Part shown: positions 1-6,770 of the stretch, in pieces
Position numbering within the stretch: the first letter of the stretch is position 1
How the letters are laid out: every line of letters starts with the position of its first letter
NCBI GenBank assembly: GCA_903911985.1
Contig: CAIWFP010000495.1
Location: 1 to 7,849, forward strand
Source: an uncultured Sphingomonadales bacterium
Lineage (GTDB): Bacteria > Pseudomonadota > Alphaproteobacteria > Sphingomonadales > Sphingomonadaceae
Direction: 5' to 3'
DNA: 7,849 nucleotides
Position numbers and translations under genes: made by a program
The notes under the pieces: model-generated
Told to the model about the DNA's origin: nothing
Seen by the model: only the letters and a program-made list of their open reading frames with translations
Databases searched by the model: none

Positions 1-584
1 ACCGCCGCGATGCGCCCCGCATGCCGCCCGTGCGCCAGCCAGTCGAGCAGCTTGGCCCGGATGGCGCCGCGCTGGCTGCCCCGGTCGGCTGGGTCGCCAT
101 AGGGCCGCGCGCGCCCGGTAATCACCAGCACCACGCGTGCCCCCTGCGCCATGGCCAGCGTCAGCCCGTGCTCCAGCCGCAGATAGGCGGCATCCAGCGA
201 AGAGCCGTGGAGATCGAGGGTAAAGTCGGGTGCCACGCTGCCCTTGCCCAGCCGCCGGTCCCAATTGGCGTCGAGCCCGTGGCGGTCGAGCGGACGGGCA
301 CTGGCGGGCGGCGGCGGGGCTGGCGGCAGCGGCGGCGGCAGGGGATTTGGCACGCGCCCCTTAACCCGGTTCACCTTGGGGGGCGGCGGCGCCAAACCGG
401 CCTCAACAACCCCGGCAACTGGCGCCCCGGCCACCACACTGCGCCTGCGCGATGGCAAGGGCGTAACGCTCTGCACCACCCGCGCCCACAGGCTGGCCTC
501 CTCGGGCGAGAGGCGCCGGGCGCGGGCCCCGCCGGATTTGGCGGCGGGGCGATCTGTCACATCCGCTCCCCCGCGCCGTGCCAT
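1..584 (-). CDS. Smr-domain protein, partial at the left edge
   Basis: The first 194 codons of an Smr (small MutS-related) domain protein are visible and the 3' end lies outside the window. The Smr domain is a DNA-binding or nicking-nuclease fold, also found at the C terminus of MutS2; the substrate of stand-alone copies is mostly unknown. Residues 1-60 are basic and include RRLSPEEASLWARV. Residues 66-94 are a proline-rich linker. The block LDANWDRRLGKG (104-115) is followed by the signature LDLHG (123-127) and the core strand VVLVITGRARPYGD (151-164). This matches the YdaL-like Smr architecture. The ATG at 584 lies 2 nt after the mltA stop but has no clear ribosome site. An in-frame GTG at 560 (MTDRPAAK) sits 5 nt after GGAG and may be the true start. 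The close spacing to mltA implies co-transcription. Confidence 0.88.
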   Translation of the reverse strand, partial: MARRGGADVTDRPAAKSGGARARRLSPEEASLWARVVQSVTPLPSRRRSVVAGAPVAGVVEAGLAPPPPKVNRVKGRVPNPLPPPLPPAPPPPASARPLDRHGLDANWDRRLGKGSVAPDFTLDLHGSSLDAAYLRLEHGLTLAMAQGARVVLVITGRARPYGDPADRGSQRGAIRAKLLDWLAHGRHAGRIAA

Positions 585-586
585 GC

Positions 587-2206
587 TCAGCGCGCCGCCC
601 CGTTCCCCTGCGGCACATAGCCCTGAGAGGGATAGACCTGCGGCACATAGGGCTTAGGCGTATAGGGCTGGGGCGTATAGGGCTGAGGCGTATAGGGCTG
701 AGGCGCGGGCGACTGCGGTGCGGGGGACTGGGGCCTGTAACCCTGCGCCGGATAAGTCTGCGCCGGATAGCCCTGAGCCGGATAAGTCTGCGCCGGATAA
801 GTCTGGGCCGGATAGCTCCGGGCCGGATAGCTCTGGCCCTGATACCCCTGGCCCTGATACCCCTGGGGCGCATACCCCTGCGGCTGCACCAGGGCCGCCT
901 GCCGGGCCACCACCCCGCGCGGCAGCAGCACCAGCGCCATCCCCCGGCCCACCATGCCGCCAGCCGTGGTGCGCGCATCAACCCCCGTGCCCCAGAAGCT
1001 GTCAAACCGGTTGGGGCCCTTGATCGCCCCGCCGGTATCCTGCGCCACCCACAGTCCATTGGCCACCGTCGCCCCGGCCAGCGCGGGGTCGAGATGGAGG
1101 AACACCGGCGCGCCCAGCGGCACGAAATTGGGGTCGGCCGCCAGACTCACCCGGGCCCGCACCGGCACGCCCATGGCGCCAATCGGGCCATCGCCGGTAA
1201 TCTCGCGAAAGAACACCCAGCTGCGGTTCTGGTTCATCAGCGCGGGCGCCTCCTCGGGGTGGTCGCGCAGATATTGCATGATCCCCTGCATGGATCCGGG
1301 ATACTGCCCCGGCCCCGGGCCAATCAGCCCCCGCGCGCGAAGCCCCGCGCCGATGCTGGAATAATCCCGGCCATTTTCGGCGGCATAGCCGATGCGGATA
1401 ATGCCGCCATCGGGCCCGCGCAACCGGCCGGACCCCTGAATCTGCAGGAAGAAGAACTCCACCGGATCCGCCGCCCAGCCAATCTCGATCCGCCGCGAAT
1501 TGAGCACCCCGGCCTGAATCTCGCCCCGGTCGAAATAGGGCACGAAATGCCCGGCATCGTCATAGCGGCCAAAGGGCATGTCGCCATTGGATTTGGGCAG
1601 GGCCTCGCCGGGCCGCGCGCGCACCAGATCGGCGGGCACACCATAGACCGGCACCTCATAGCCCGGCTGGCGGCTGCGGACCCCGGCGATCTCGGGCTCG
1701 TAATAGCCGGTGACATAGGTGGCGCCACTGCCCACCACGGCGGTATCAAACCAGCTGGTGAAGAAATTGGCGGCATCGGCCAGCGGCCAGGTACCGGCGG
1801 CGGCGCAAACGCTCTGCCAGTCGGCTGGCGTGGTCAGCCCGGAGATGTCATGCCGGATGGCCAGACGCGGGCAACTCTCGCGAAACGAGACCAGCGCGGG
1901 CCCGGCATTGGCGGCGGTCAGCCCCAGCGTGGTGATATCCGGCCCCGGCCCGATGCCCAGCGCCATGGCGGTAGGCGGTGCCGGCGGGGTCGGCTCCACC
2001 GGGCCACCCATATTAGGTTGCCCCGAACCGGGCGCCCCCGGATAGGCCTGACCATACCGCACGGGCGGCGCGCTCACCGGCGCATGCCCCTCGGGAATGA
2101 TCCGGCAACCGGACAGCGCGACCAGCAGGGCCACAGCCATCAACCGGCGCGATCCGCCCCGCTCCGCGCGCGCGCCAAAACAGCGCGAAAACCCAGCCTT
2201 GCTCAC
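587..2206 (-). CDS. mltA: Membrane-bound lytic murein transglycosylase A (MltA), lipoprotein with a repetitive C-terminal tail
   Basis: MltA cleaves the MurNAc-GlcNAc bond of peptidoglycan, forming 1,6-anhydroMurNAc ends, and normally acts from the outer membrane. Translation starts at GTG 2206, 7 nt after a GGGAG ribosome site (2214-2218). The signal peptide is basic (RGGSRR) and ends in the lipobox LSGC with Cys34. A Pro/Gly-rich linker (35-90) follows. The MltA domain spans about 160-335 (GYYEP, FFFLQIQGSG, QNRSWVFF). The 3D/barwin-like part spans about 345-430 and contains VAQDTGGAIKG and FDSFWGTG. D390 and D402 correspond to E. coli D297 and the catalytic D308. Residues 441-535 are 19 pentapeptides absent from E. 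coli MltA (365 aa), and they account for much of the 539-residue length. The gene lies 78 nt downstream of the tim44-like gene. Confidence 0.95.
   Translation of the reverse strand: MSKAGFSRCFGARAERGGSRRLMAVALLVALSGCRIIPEGHAPVSAPPVRYGQAYPGAPGSGQPNMGGPVEPTPPAPPTAMALGIGPGPDITTLGLTAANAGPALVSFRESCPRLAIRHDISGLTTPADWQSVCAAAGTWPLADAANFFTSWFDTAVVGSGATYVTGYYEPEIAGVRSRQPGYEVPVYGVPADLVRARPGEALPKSNGDMPFGRYDDAGHFVPYFDRGEIQAGVLNSRRIEIGWAADPVEFFFLQIQGSGRLRGPDGGIIRIGYAAENGRDYSSIGAGLRARGLIGPGPGQYPGSMQGIMQYLRDHPEEAPALMNQNRSWVFFREITGDGPIGAMGVPVRARVSLAADPNFVPLGAPVFLHLDPALAGATVANGLWVAQDTGGAIKGPNRFDSFWGTGVDARTTAGGMVGRGMALVLLPRGVVARQAALVQPQGYAPQGYQGQGYQGQSYPARSYPAQTYPAQTYPAQGYPAQTYPAQGYRPQSPAPQSPAPQPYTPQPYTPQPYTPKPYVPQVYPSQGYVPQGNGAAR
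602..886 (-). repeat. 15-bp tandem repeat encoding the MltA pentapeptide tail
   Basis: Nineteen consecutive 15-bp units encode residues 441-535 of MltA without a change of register. Three unit types are grouped in blocks: QPQGY/QGQGY first, then PAQTY/PAQGY, then TPQPY. Tyr occupies position 5 in 16 of the 19 units. Near-identical neighbouring DNA units, for example TATAGGGCTGAGGCG on the plus strand, point to expansion by slippage or unequal crossing-over, always in multiples of five codons. Confidence 0.9.
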
Positions 2207-2284
2207 CTGAAAACTCCCGTCCCGATCACTTCATCCACGCCATACCAACGCCAGCCGCCCATGGGGGCCACGCCCCGTCCGGCT

Positions 2285-2947
2285 TCAGCCCGCATCGGTC
2301 TCGTCGAGCAGCCAGTCGGGATCGGGCGAAGAGACATCGCGGGTAAAGGTCCATACGTCGCGCACTTCCACGGCATCATCGAGCGATCCGGCAATGACCA
2401 CCCCTTGCGCGTCCCGCGTCACCGCCGCGACATCGGCGACGATCCGCACCGCGATGCGCGCGATGGGGGCGTGATAGGACGCCTCGACAATCATCGCCTC
2501 GTTGATGCGCACCAGCCGGTTGTCCACCACCTCGCCGGCTGCCTCGCGGCTGGCGATGGCATCGCCAAAATGATGCGCCACGGCGCGGTCGCACAAATGG
2601 GCCAGCTCGTCCCGGTCGCCGCGCCAGAAGGCCTCGAGGATCATGCGATAGGCGGCGCGGGCGCCATCAACAAAGCCATGCGCGTCGAAACGGCGGTCGG
2701 CGGCCATGATGTCGCGCAGGCCCTTTTCCACCGCGGGCAGGGCCGGTGGCAGATCGCGCACCCGCCCGGCCAGCACCGGCTGATCATCGCCGCGCACCGC
2801 CGGGGGGGCGCCAATGCCGCCCTGCGGCGTGTCGAAACGGGGCTGCACCGGCTCCTCGCCATGCTCCGCCCTGCGGCCCAGCACGGAATAGAGCCGCAAG
2901 GCCAGAAAGGCGGCAATGAGGGCCAGAATAACAATTTCAACAGTCAC
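2285..2947 (-). CDS. Tim44/TimA-like inner-membrane protein
   Basis: This 220-residue protein belongs to the bacterial Tim44-like family, related to the C-terminal domain of mitochondrial Tim44, the subunit that tethers the import motor. The bacterial role is unsettled; TimA in Caulobacter is the known relative. A single N-terminal membrane segment (about 3-20) runs into the family motif LRLYSVLGRR (17-26). A variable linker (27-70) follows, then the Tim44-like domain (about 75-215), which contains FDAHGFVDGARAAYRMILEAF-type helix sequence and ends with VWTFTRDVSSPDPDWLLDET. The start is GTG 2947, with a weak GGAA 6 nt upstream and the hydrophobic helix beginning at once. It is the first gene of the minus-strand cluster and is divergent from secB, an arrangement common in alphaproteobacteria that suggests a link to export or the envelope. 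Confidence 0.88.
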   Translation of the reverse strand: MTVEIVILALIAAFLALRLYSVLGRRAEHGEEPVQPRFDTPQGGIGAPPAVRGDDQPVLAGRVRDLPPALPAVEKGLRDIMAADRRFDAHGFVDGARAAYRMILEAFWRGDRDELAHLCDRAVAHHFGDAIASREAAGEVVDNRLVRINEAMIVEASYHAPIARIAVRIVADVAAVTRDAQGVVIAGSLDDAVEVRDVWTFTRDVSSPDPDWLLDETDAG

Positions 2948-3182
2948 AGCTTGTTCCGCTTCGTTTGCGCAAGGGCCATCCCGTCCGCGACGGCATCACC
3001 CACTATCGGGCCCGCTATTCGGCCAGAACCTCGCCGCCAGGGCAACGCGGGTCCGCCTATTGTGCCCTAGATAATGCCTCAAAACAAATGAACAACGCAT
3101 GGACGCCCCGCCCCGGGCAATTTATCCACCACAAGAGGCCCCACCCGCCCCCATCCACCCATCCGGGAAACTTGCGCCACAA

Positions 3183-3234
3183 CATCCCCCAACTTCATCC
3201 CCCACCGGCATCCCCCACCGGCATCCCCCACCAA
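3183..3234. repeat. Four tandem 13-bp repeats, CATCCCCCACCGG type
   Basis: Units lie at 3183-3195 (diverged, ending AACTT), 3196-3208 and 3209-3221 (both exactly CATCCCCCACCGG), and 3222-3234 (ending ACCAA). All four begin CATCCCCCA. The array is about 110 bp upstream of secB. It may be a simple slippage array or a set of phased protein sites; 13 bp is not a whole number of helical turns. Confidence 0.85.
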
Positions 3235-3290
3235 CATCATTGCCGCCGGCCCGGCACGGTGCTAGGCGCGCCCGGAACTTTCGATAAACC

Positions 3291-3304
3291 GGCAGGCACC
3301 TGCC
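3291..3304. promoter_or_regulatory. Short dyad GGCAGG-CA-CCTGCC upstream of secB
   Basis: A perfect 6-bp inverted repeat has a 2-bp centre. It ends 9 bp before the TTGACA hexamer at 3314 and 39 bp before the secB ATG. The loop is too small for an RNA hairpin with the full stem, so it looks more like a possible protein-binding dyad. No known operator is recognised. Confidence 0.3.
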
Positions 3305-3313
3305 CCGCCGGAC

Positions 3314-3342
3314 TTGACACTACGCAGCAGAAAGCATCGAAT
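3314..3342 (+). promoter_or_regulatory. Candidate sigma-70 type promoter at the secB start
   Basis: TTGACA (3314-3319) is a perfect -35 hexamer. At 17-bp spacing lies TCGAAT (3337-3342), 4 of 6 matches to TATAAT. The predicted transcript start, near 3349, would fall just inside the annotated secB start at 3344. The pairing is therefore either chance or a hint that secB begins downstream at ATG 3404. Confidence 0.3.
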
Positions 3343-3343
3343 T

Positions 3344-3880
3344 ATGGCCGAGGATGGCAACGTCACTTCCAACCTTAAGCTGGACACCGGCTCCAATGGC
3401 CCCATGGCCAATGGCGAAGACACCACCCCCGTGGCGGGGCTTCTTTCGCAATATGTGAAGGACCTCTCGGTCGAGAACCCCAACTCGCCCGCCTGCTATC
3501 AGTGGACCGACGCGCCCGAGATGGACGTGCAGTTCAACATCGCCGCCAACGCGGTGTCGGGCGAGTTGCACGAGGTGGAACTCAAGATCCGCCTCACCTC
3601 CAAATGCGCCTCGGGCACCGCCTATATCATCGAGGTGACCTATGCGGGTCTGGTTGGCATGCGCCATGTGGAAGACGCCCATGCCCACGCCTTCCTCTAT
3701 GCCGAGGCACCGCGCATCCTGTTCCCCTTCGCCCGCCGCGTCATTGCCGATGCCGTGCGCGACGCAGGCTTTGCCCCGCTGCTGCTGGAGCCGATCGACT
3801 TCAACGGCATCTATCTCCAGCAGCTGGCCGCCGCCGAAGCGCAAAGCGCCGCCGCCGAGGGCGATGCCGCCAAGGCATGA
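3344..3880 (+). CDS. secB: Protein-export chaperone SecB
   Basis: SecB is a cytosolic tetrameric chaperone that keeps precursor proteins unfolded and hands them to SecA for passage through SecYEG. The 178-residue sequence has a divergent N-terminal extension (1-30), then the family block SQYVKDLSVENPNSP (35-49). The beta core includes MDVQFNI and a long strand ending LVGMRHVE. The C-terminal helices follow, with EAPRILFPFARRVIADAVRD (121-140) and LLLEPIDFNGIY (146-157). A short Ala-rich tail closes the protein. I chose ATG 3344 because the N terminus MAEDGNV resembles alphaproteobacterial SecB, although only a weak purine stretch (AGAAAG) precedes it. ATG 3404 (MANGEDTTPVAG, 158 aa) is the alternative. 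The TTG at 3314 is unlikely because it lies in the -35-like hexamer. The gene stands alone, with a hairpin 10 nt after its stop. Confidence 0.96.
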   Translation: MAEDGNVTSNLKLDTGSNGPMANGEDTTPVAGLLSQYVKDLSVENPNSPACYQWTDAPEMDVQFNIAANAVSGELHEVELKIRLTSKCASGTAYIIEVTYAGLVGMRHVEDAHAHAFLYAEAPRILFPFARRVIADAVRDAGFAPLLLEPIDFNGIYLQQLAAAEAQSAAAEGDAAKA

Positions 3881-3889
3881 TCGCCGCGC

Positions 3890-3916
3890 GGGCCCCGCGT
3901 CAGTCACGCGGGGCCC
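3890..3916 (+). terminator. Strong hairpin after secB
   Basis: GGGCCCCGCGT (3890-3900) pairs perfectly with ACGCGGGGCCC (3906-3916) around the loop CAGTC. It lies 9 nt after the secB stop. No T-run follows, so it is a terminator-like or mRNA-stabilising hairpin rather than a textbook intrinsic terminator. Confidence 0.6.
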
Positions 3917-3995
3917 CGCCGGTCACCTCACCCGGCTCGAACGGCGCGGCACAAACGGTAATCTGGTCACCCGCGATGGGTAAAACGAGAGCGGC

Positions 3996-4037
3996 GCCAT
4001 GAGCCTCCTGCCATGAACCTCCAGCCATGAACCTCCT
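3996..4037 (+). repeat. Triplicated 14-bp sequence spanning the murJ start
   Basis: Three head-to-tail copies of GCCATGAACCTCCT occupy 3996-4009 (one change, AGCC), 4010-4023 (one change, final A) and 4024-4037 (exact). Each holds an ATG (3999, 4013, 4027). As 14 is not a multiple of three, each ATG is in a different frame, and only the third opens murJ. Every copy also contains CCTCC. Confidence 0.95.
3999..4030 (+). promoter_or_regulatory. Two overlapping five-codon mini-ORFs leading into murJ
   Basis: ATG 3999 reads M-S-L-L-P-stop, with its TGA at 4014-4016 overlapping the second ATG as ATGA. ATG 4013 reads M-N-L-Q-P-stop, with its TGA at 4028-4030 overlapping the murJ ATG in the same way. 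The only ribosome-site-like sequence nearby is GAGAG (3987-3991), 7 nt before the first ATG. The arrangement fits stepwise stop-restart coupling into murJ. That translation is inferred; the overlaps are seen directly. Confidence 0.5.
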
Positions 4038-5601
4038 AAAGGCCACGGGCACCATCGGCGGGCTCACCCTCGCCAGCCGCATCCTCGGGCTGGTGCGCGA
4101 TTCGCTCTTCGCCCGGCTGGTCGGCGCCAGTTTCGCCAGCGACGCCTTTCTCGTCGCCTTCCGCCTGCCCAACATGTTCCGCGCCCTGTTTGCCGAAGGC
4201 GCCTTCGCCTCGGCCTTCATCCCCATGTTCAACCAGAAGGTGTCCGATCCGGACGGCCCCGGCCTTCCCGCCGGCATCGCCTTTGCCGAAGCCGCGCTAT
4301 CCGTGCTTCTCCCCACCCTGCTGGTGATGACGGCGCTTCTGGAAATCTTCGCCTGGCCGGTCACCTTCGCGCTCTCCGGCAATTTCCATGGGGTGAACCC
4401 GGTGCAATTCGCCTTCGCGGTAAAGCTCTCGCGCCTCACCATCCCCTATCTGGCGCTGATCAGCCTCGTCTCGCTGCTGGGTGGCATCCTCAATTCCCTG
4501 CATAAATTCTGGGTCAACGCCGCCGCGCCGATTTTGCTCAACCTCACCCTGATCCTCGCCCTGCTGCTGTTCCACAATCACGACCCGCTGATCACCGCCC
4601 GCAATCAGGCCCTCGCGGTCAGCATCTCAGGGCTGGTCCAACTGGCGTGGCTGGCCCATGCCAGCTGGCGCTGCGGCGTCAATCTGCGCCCCCGCTGGCC
4701 GGCCCTCACGCCCGATGTAAAGCGGCTGATGACCCTCATCTGGCCCGCCGCCGCCGGCGCCGGCGCGGTGCAGATCAACCTCGTCATCTCCACCGCCCTT
4801 GCCGCCAGCCTGCTCTCCCACGGTTCGGTGACATACATCTACATGGCCGACAGGCTGAACCAGCTCCCCCTCGGCCTCATCGGCATCGGCCTTGGCACGG
4901 TCCTGCTCCCCACCATCAGCCGCCAGCTCGGCGCCGGGGAACACGCCGCCGCCATGGCAACGCAAAATCGCGGCCTTGAACTCGCCCTGCTGCTCACCCT
5001 GCCCGCCACCATGGGTCTGGTCTTCTGCGGAGAACCCATCGCCGCCGCCCTGTTCGGCTATGGCCGCTACACCGCCGCCGACACCCACGCCACGGCGCAG
5101 GCGCTGGCCGCCTTCTCCATCGGCCTGCCCAGCTACATCCTCGTCAAGGTCCTCACCCCAGGCTTCTACGCGCGGCAGGATACCACCACCCCGGTCCGCT
5201 ACGCGATGATCTCCATGGGCGTAAACCTCGCGCTCAACCTCGCCCTCATCGTGCCGCTCAAACACATGGGCCCACCGCTGGCCACCGCCGTCGCCTCCAC
5301 GGTGAATGTGGCGATGCTCTACATCACCCTCACCCGCCGGGGCCACTTCACCCCCGATGCCCGGCTGAAACGCCGCGCCCCCCGCCTCGCCCTCGCCGCC
5401 CTCGCCATGGGCGCGGTGCTCTACCTGTTCGAGGCGCGGCTGATGCCCTATACCCACGGCAGCTGGCTGATGCGCTTCGCCACGCTGACCGTTCTGGTCA
5501 CCAGCGGCGCCCTCGTCTATGGCCTCGCCACCATCATCATGGGCGCCTTCACCCGCGACGATATCGCCCTGCTCAAGCGGCGCCCCAAAACTTCAGCCTA
5601 A
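4027..5601 (+). CDS. murJ: Lipid II flippase MurJ
   Basis: MurJ, of the MOP exporter superfamily, moves undecaprenyl-linked lipid II across the inner membrane for peptidoglycan synthesis. The 524 residues are hydrophobic throughout, consistent with the family's 14 membrane helices. Key residues sit at E. coli numbering near the N terminus: R18, R24, D39, R52 and E57, in LASRILGLVRD and LPNMFRALFAEGAF. MADRLNQLP holds R276, the match for E. coli R270, and YARQDTTTPVR (381-391) is a family block. The start is fixed: a stop in this frame at 4000-4002 and no ATG, GTG or TTG before 4027. No ribosome site directly precedes it, so initiation may depend on the mini-ORFs upstream. trpS follows after 15 nt, probably on the same transcript. 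Confidence 0.96.
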   Translation: MNLLKATGTIGGLTLASRILGLVRDSLFARLVGASFASDAFLVAFRLPNMFRALFAEGAFASAFIPMFNQKVSDPDGPGLPAGIAFAEAALSVLLPTLLVMTALLEIFAWPVTFALSGNFHGVNPVQFAFAVKLSRLTIPYLALISLVSLLGGILNSLHKFWVNAAAPILLNLTLILALLLFHNHDPLITARNQALAVSISGLVQLAWLAHASWRCGVNLRPRWPALTPDVKRLMTLIWPAAAGAGAVQINLVISTALAASLLSHGSVTYIYMADRLNQLPLGLIGIGLGTVLLPTISRQLGAGEHAAAMATQNRGLELALLLTLPATMGLVFCGEPIAAALFGYGRYTAADTHATAQALAAFSIGLPSYILVKVLTPGFYARQDTTTPVRYAMISMGVNLALNLALIVPLKHMGPPLATAVASTVNVAMLYITLTRRGHFTPDARLKRRAPRLALAALAMGAVLYLFEARLMPYTHGSWLMRFATLTVLVTSGALVYGLATIIMGAFTRDDIALLKRRPKTSA

Positions 5602-5616
5602 CCACGGACCCCACCC

Positions 5617-6654
5617 ATGCGCATCGTCTCCGGCATCCAGCCCACCGGCAACCTCCACCTCGGCAACTACCTCGGCGCCATCCGCAACTGGGTCGCCATG
5701 CAGGAAGACGCGGCTGTAACCGGCGGACAATGCCTGTACTTTCTCGCCGATCTCCACGCCATCAGCCAGCCGCATGTCCCGGCGGAACTCGCCAACAACA
5801 CCCGCGAGATGACCGCCGCCCTCGTCGCCTGCGGGGTCGATGCGGTTGGTGGAGGAGGTCTTGGCCGCGCCATCCTGTTCAATCAGGCGCAAGTCCCCCA
5901 GCATGCCGAGCTGCAATGGCTGCTCAACGGCACCGCCCGCATGGGCTGGCTCAACCGCATGACCCAGTGGAAGGACAAGGCCGGCAAGAACTCCGAAGGC
6001 GCCTCCGTCGCGCTCTACACCTACCCCGTCCTTCAGGCCGCCGACGTGCTGCTCTACCAGGCCACCCACGTCCCCGTCGGCGAGGACCAGAAGCAACACC
6101 TCGAACTCGCCCGCGACATCGCGCAAAAATTCAACAACGACTTCGCGACACCCGAAAACCCCACCTTCACCCTGCCCAAGCCGATCATCCCCGGCGAGGC
6201 CGCCCGCATCATGTCCCTGCGCGACGGCAGCGCCAAAATGTCCAAGTCCGACCCCTCGGACATGAGCCGCATCAACCTGACGGACGACGCCGACACCATC
6301 CTCGCCAAAATCAAAAAAGCCAAGTCCGACGCCGACGCCCTCCCTTCCGAAAAGGCGGGCCTCGAAGGCCGTGCCGAAGCCACCAACCTCGTGGGGCTCT
6401 ACGCCGCCATGGCCGGCATCACCGTCGATGCCGTCCTCGCGGACTTCGGCGGCAAAGGCTTCGGCACCTTCAAACCGGCCCTCTCCGAACTGCTGGTCGA
6501 AAAACTGGAGCCCATCAACACCCGCTTCGTCGCCCTGCTGCAAGACCGCCCCGCCCTCGACACCATCCTCCGCGAAGGCGCCGCCCGCGCCCGCCAGCTT
6601 GCCACCCCCACCCTGAACGCCACCTACGACGCGCTGGGGCTGGTGCGAGGCTAG
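5617..6654 (+). CDS. trpS: Tryptophanyl-tRNA synthetase
   Basis: TrpS is a cytoplasmic class Ic aminoacyl-tRNA synthetase that charges tRNA-Trp using ATP. The 345-residue length is normal for the bacterial enzyme. The N terminus SGIQPTGNLHLGNY (5-18) contains the HIGH-type signature HLGN. The tryptophan-site region includes LNGTARMGWLNRMTQWKDK and VLYQ-type sequence around 140-150, followed by GEDQKQHLELARDIA (155-169). AKMSKSDPSD (206-215) is the KMSKS loop. The C-terminal helical domain (about 220-345) is complete. Residues 76-83 (AVGGGGLG) appear to carry a short Gly-rich insertion before RAILFNQ. ATG 5617 begins directly at the conserved RIVSGIQPTG, with little more than GGA as a ribosome site, consistent with coupling to murJ 15 nt upstream. 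Confidence 0.97.
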   Translation: MRIVSGIQPTGNLHLGNYLGAIRNWVAMQEDAAVTGGQCLYFLADLHAISQPHVPAELANNTREMTAALVACGVDAVGGGGLGRAILFNQAQVPQHAELQWLLNGTARMGWLNRMTQWKDKAGKNSEGASVALYTYPVLQAADVLLYQATHVPVGEDQKQHLELARDIAQKFNNDFATPENPTFTLPKPIIPGEAARIMSLRDGSAKMSKSDPSDMSRINLTDDADTILAKIKKAKSDADALPSEKAGLEGRAEATNLVGLYAAMAGITVDAVLADFGGKGFGTFKPALSELLVEKLEPINTRFVALLQDRPALDTILREGAARARQLATPTLNATYDALGLVRG

Positions 6655-6661
6655 CTAGACC

Positions 6662-6708
6662 AAGGCGAAGGGGAAGACGCAGGGGGCGTTACGCCCCCTG
6701 CACCCCCA
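6662..6708 (+). repeat. Hairpin element copy 1, just after trpS
   Basis: A purine arm AAGGCGAAGGGGAAGAC (6662-6678) leads into a perfect inverted repeat, GCAGGGGGCGT (6679-6689), T, ACGCCCCCTGC (6691-6701), followed by ACCCCCA. The hairpin starts 24 nt after the trpS stop and could act as its terminator, but no T-run follows. A sister copy in inverted orientation lies at 6835-6879. Confidence 0.8.
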
Positions 6709-6770
6709 TTCCGTCTCCCGGCGCGAGGTCGTGCCAAGCGCAGCGCAGCGCCCAACCTCCCCGCGCCGCA

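Larger units (their letters stand above)
2948..3343. other. Divergent intergenic region between the tim44-like gene and secB
   Basis: This 396-bp stretch has no convincing gene. Open frames through it lack any recognisable protein and are rich in Pro and His, as expected of read-through GC-rich DNA. It should carry the promoters for both directions. The most AT-rich patch is 3068-3098; read on the minus strand it offers only weak hexamers (TTGTTC, 16 bp, TATCTA). Four 13-bp repeats, a dyad and a TTGACA hexamer are listed separately. Confidence 0.7.

Noticed and set aside
2207..2284. Possible small ORF in the gap between the tim44-like gene and mltA (minus strand, MGGWRWYGVDEV)
   Set aside because: The frame opens inside the tim44-like gene, ends at the mltA start, shows no family resemblance and is too short to support. 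The gap is more simply a 78-nt spacer with the mltA ribosome site.
578..3070. An 830-codon plus-strand open frame antisense to mltA and the tim44-like gene
   Set aside because: It is the complement of two clearly recognised genes. Its Arg/His/Pro/Gly-rich sequence and the RRIGL-type repeats simply mirror the MltA tail DNA. High GC makes long antisense frames common.
3183..3234. Tandem repeats considered as a CRISPR array
   Set aside because: The units are 13 bp and directly adjacent, with no spacers and no cas genes in the window.
4627..5457. Long minus-strand frames opposite murJ and, at 5593-6543, opposite trpS
   Set aside because: They lie antisense to well-supported genes, contain Gly/Glu/Asp/Val-rich sequence without recognisable motifs, and have no ribosome site. 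They are typical GC-rich shadows.
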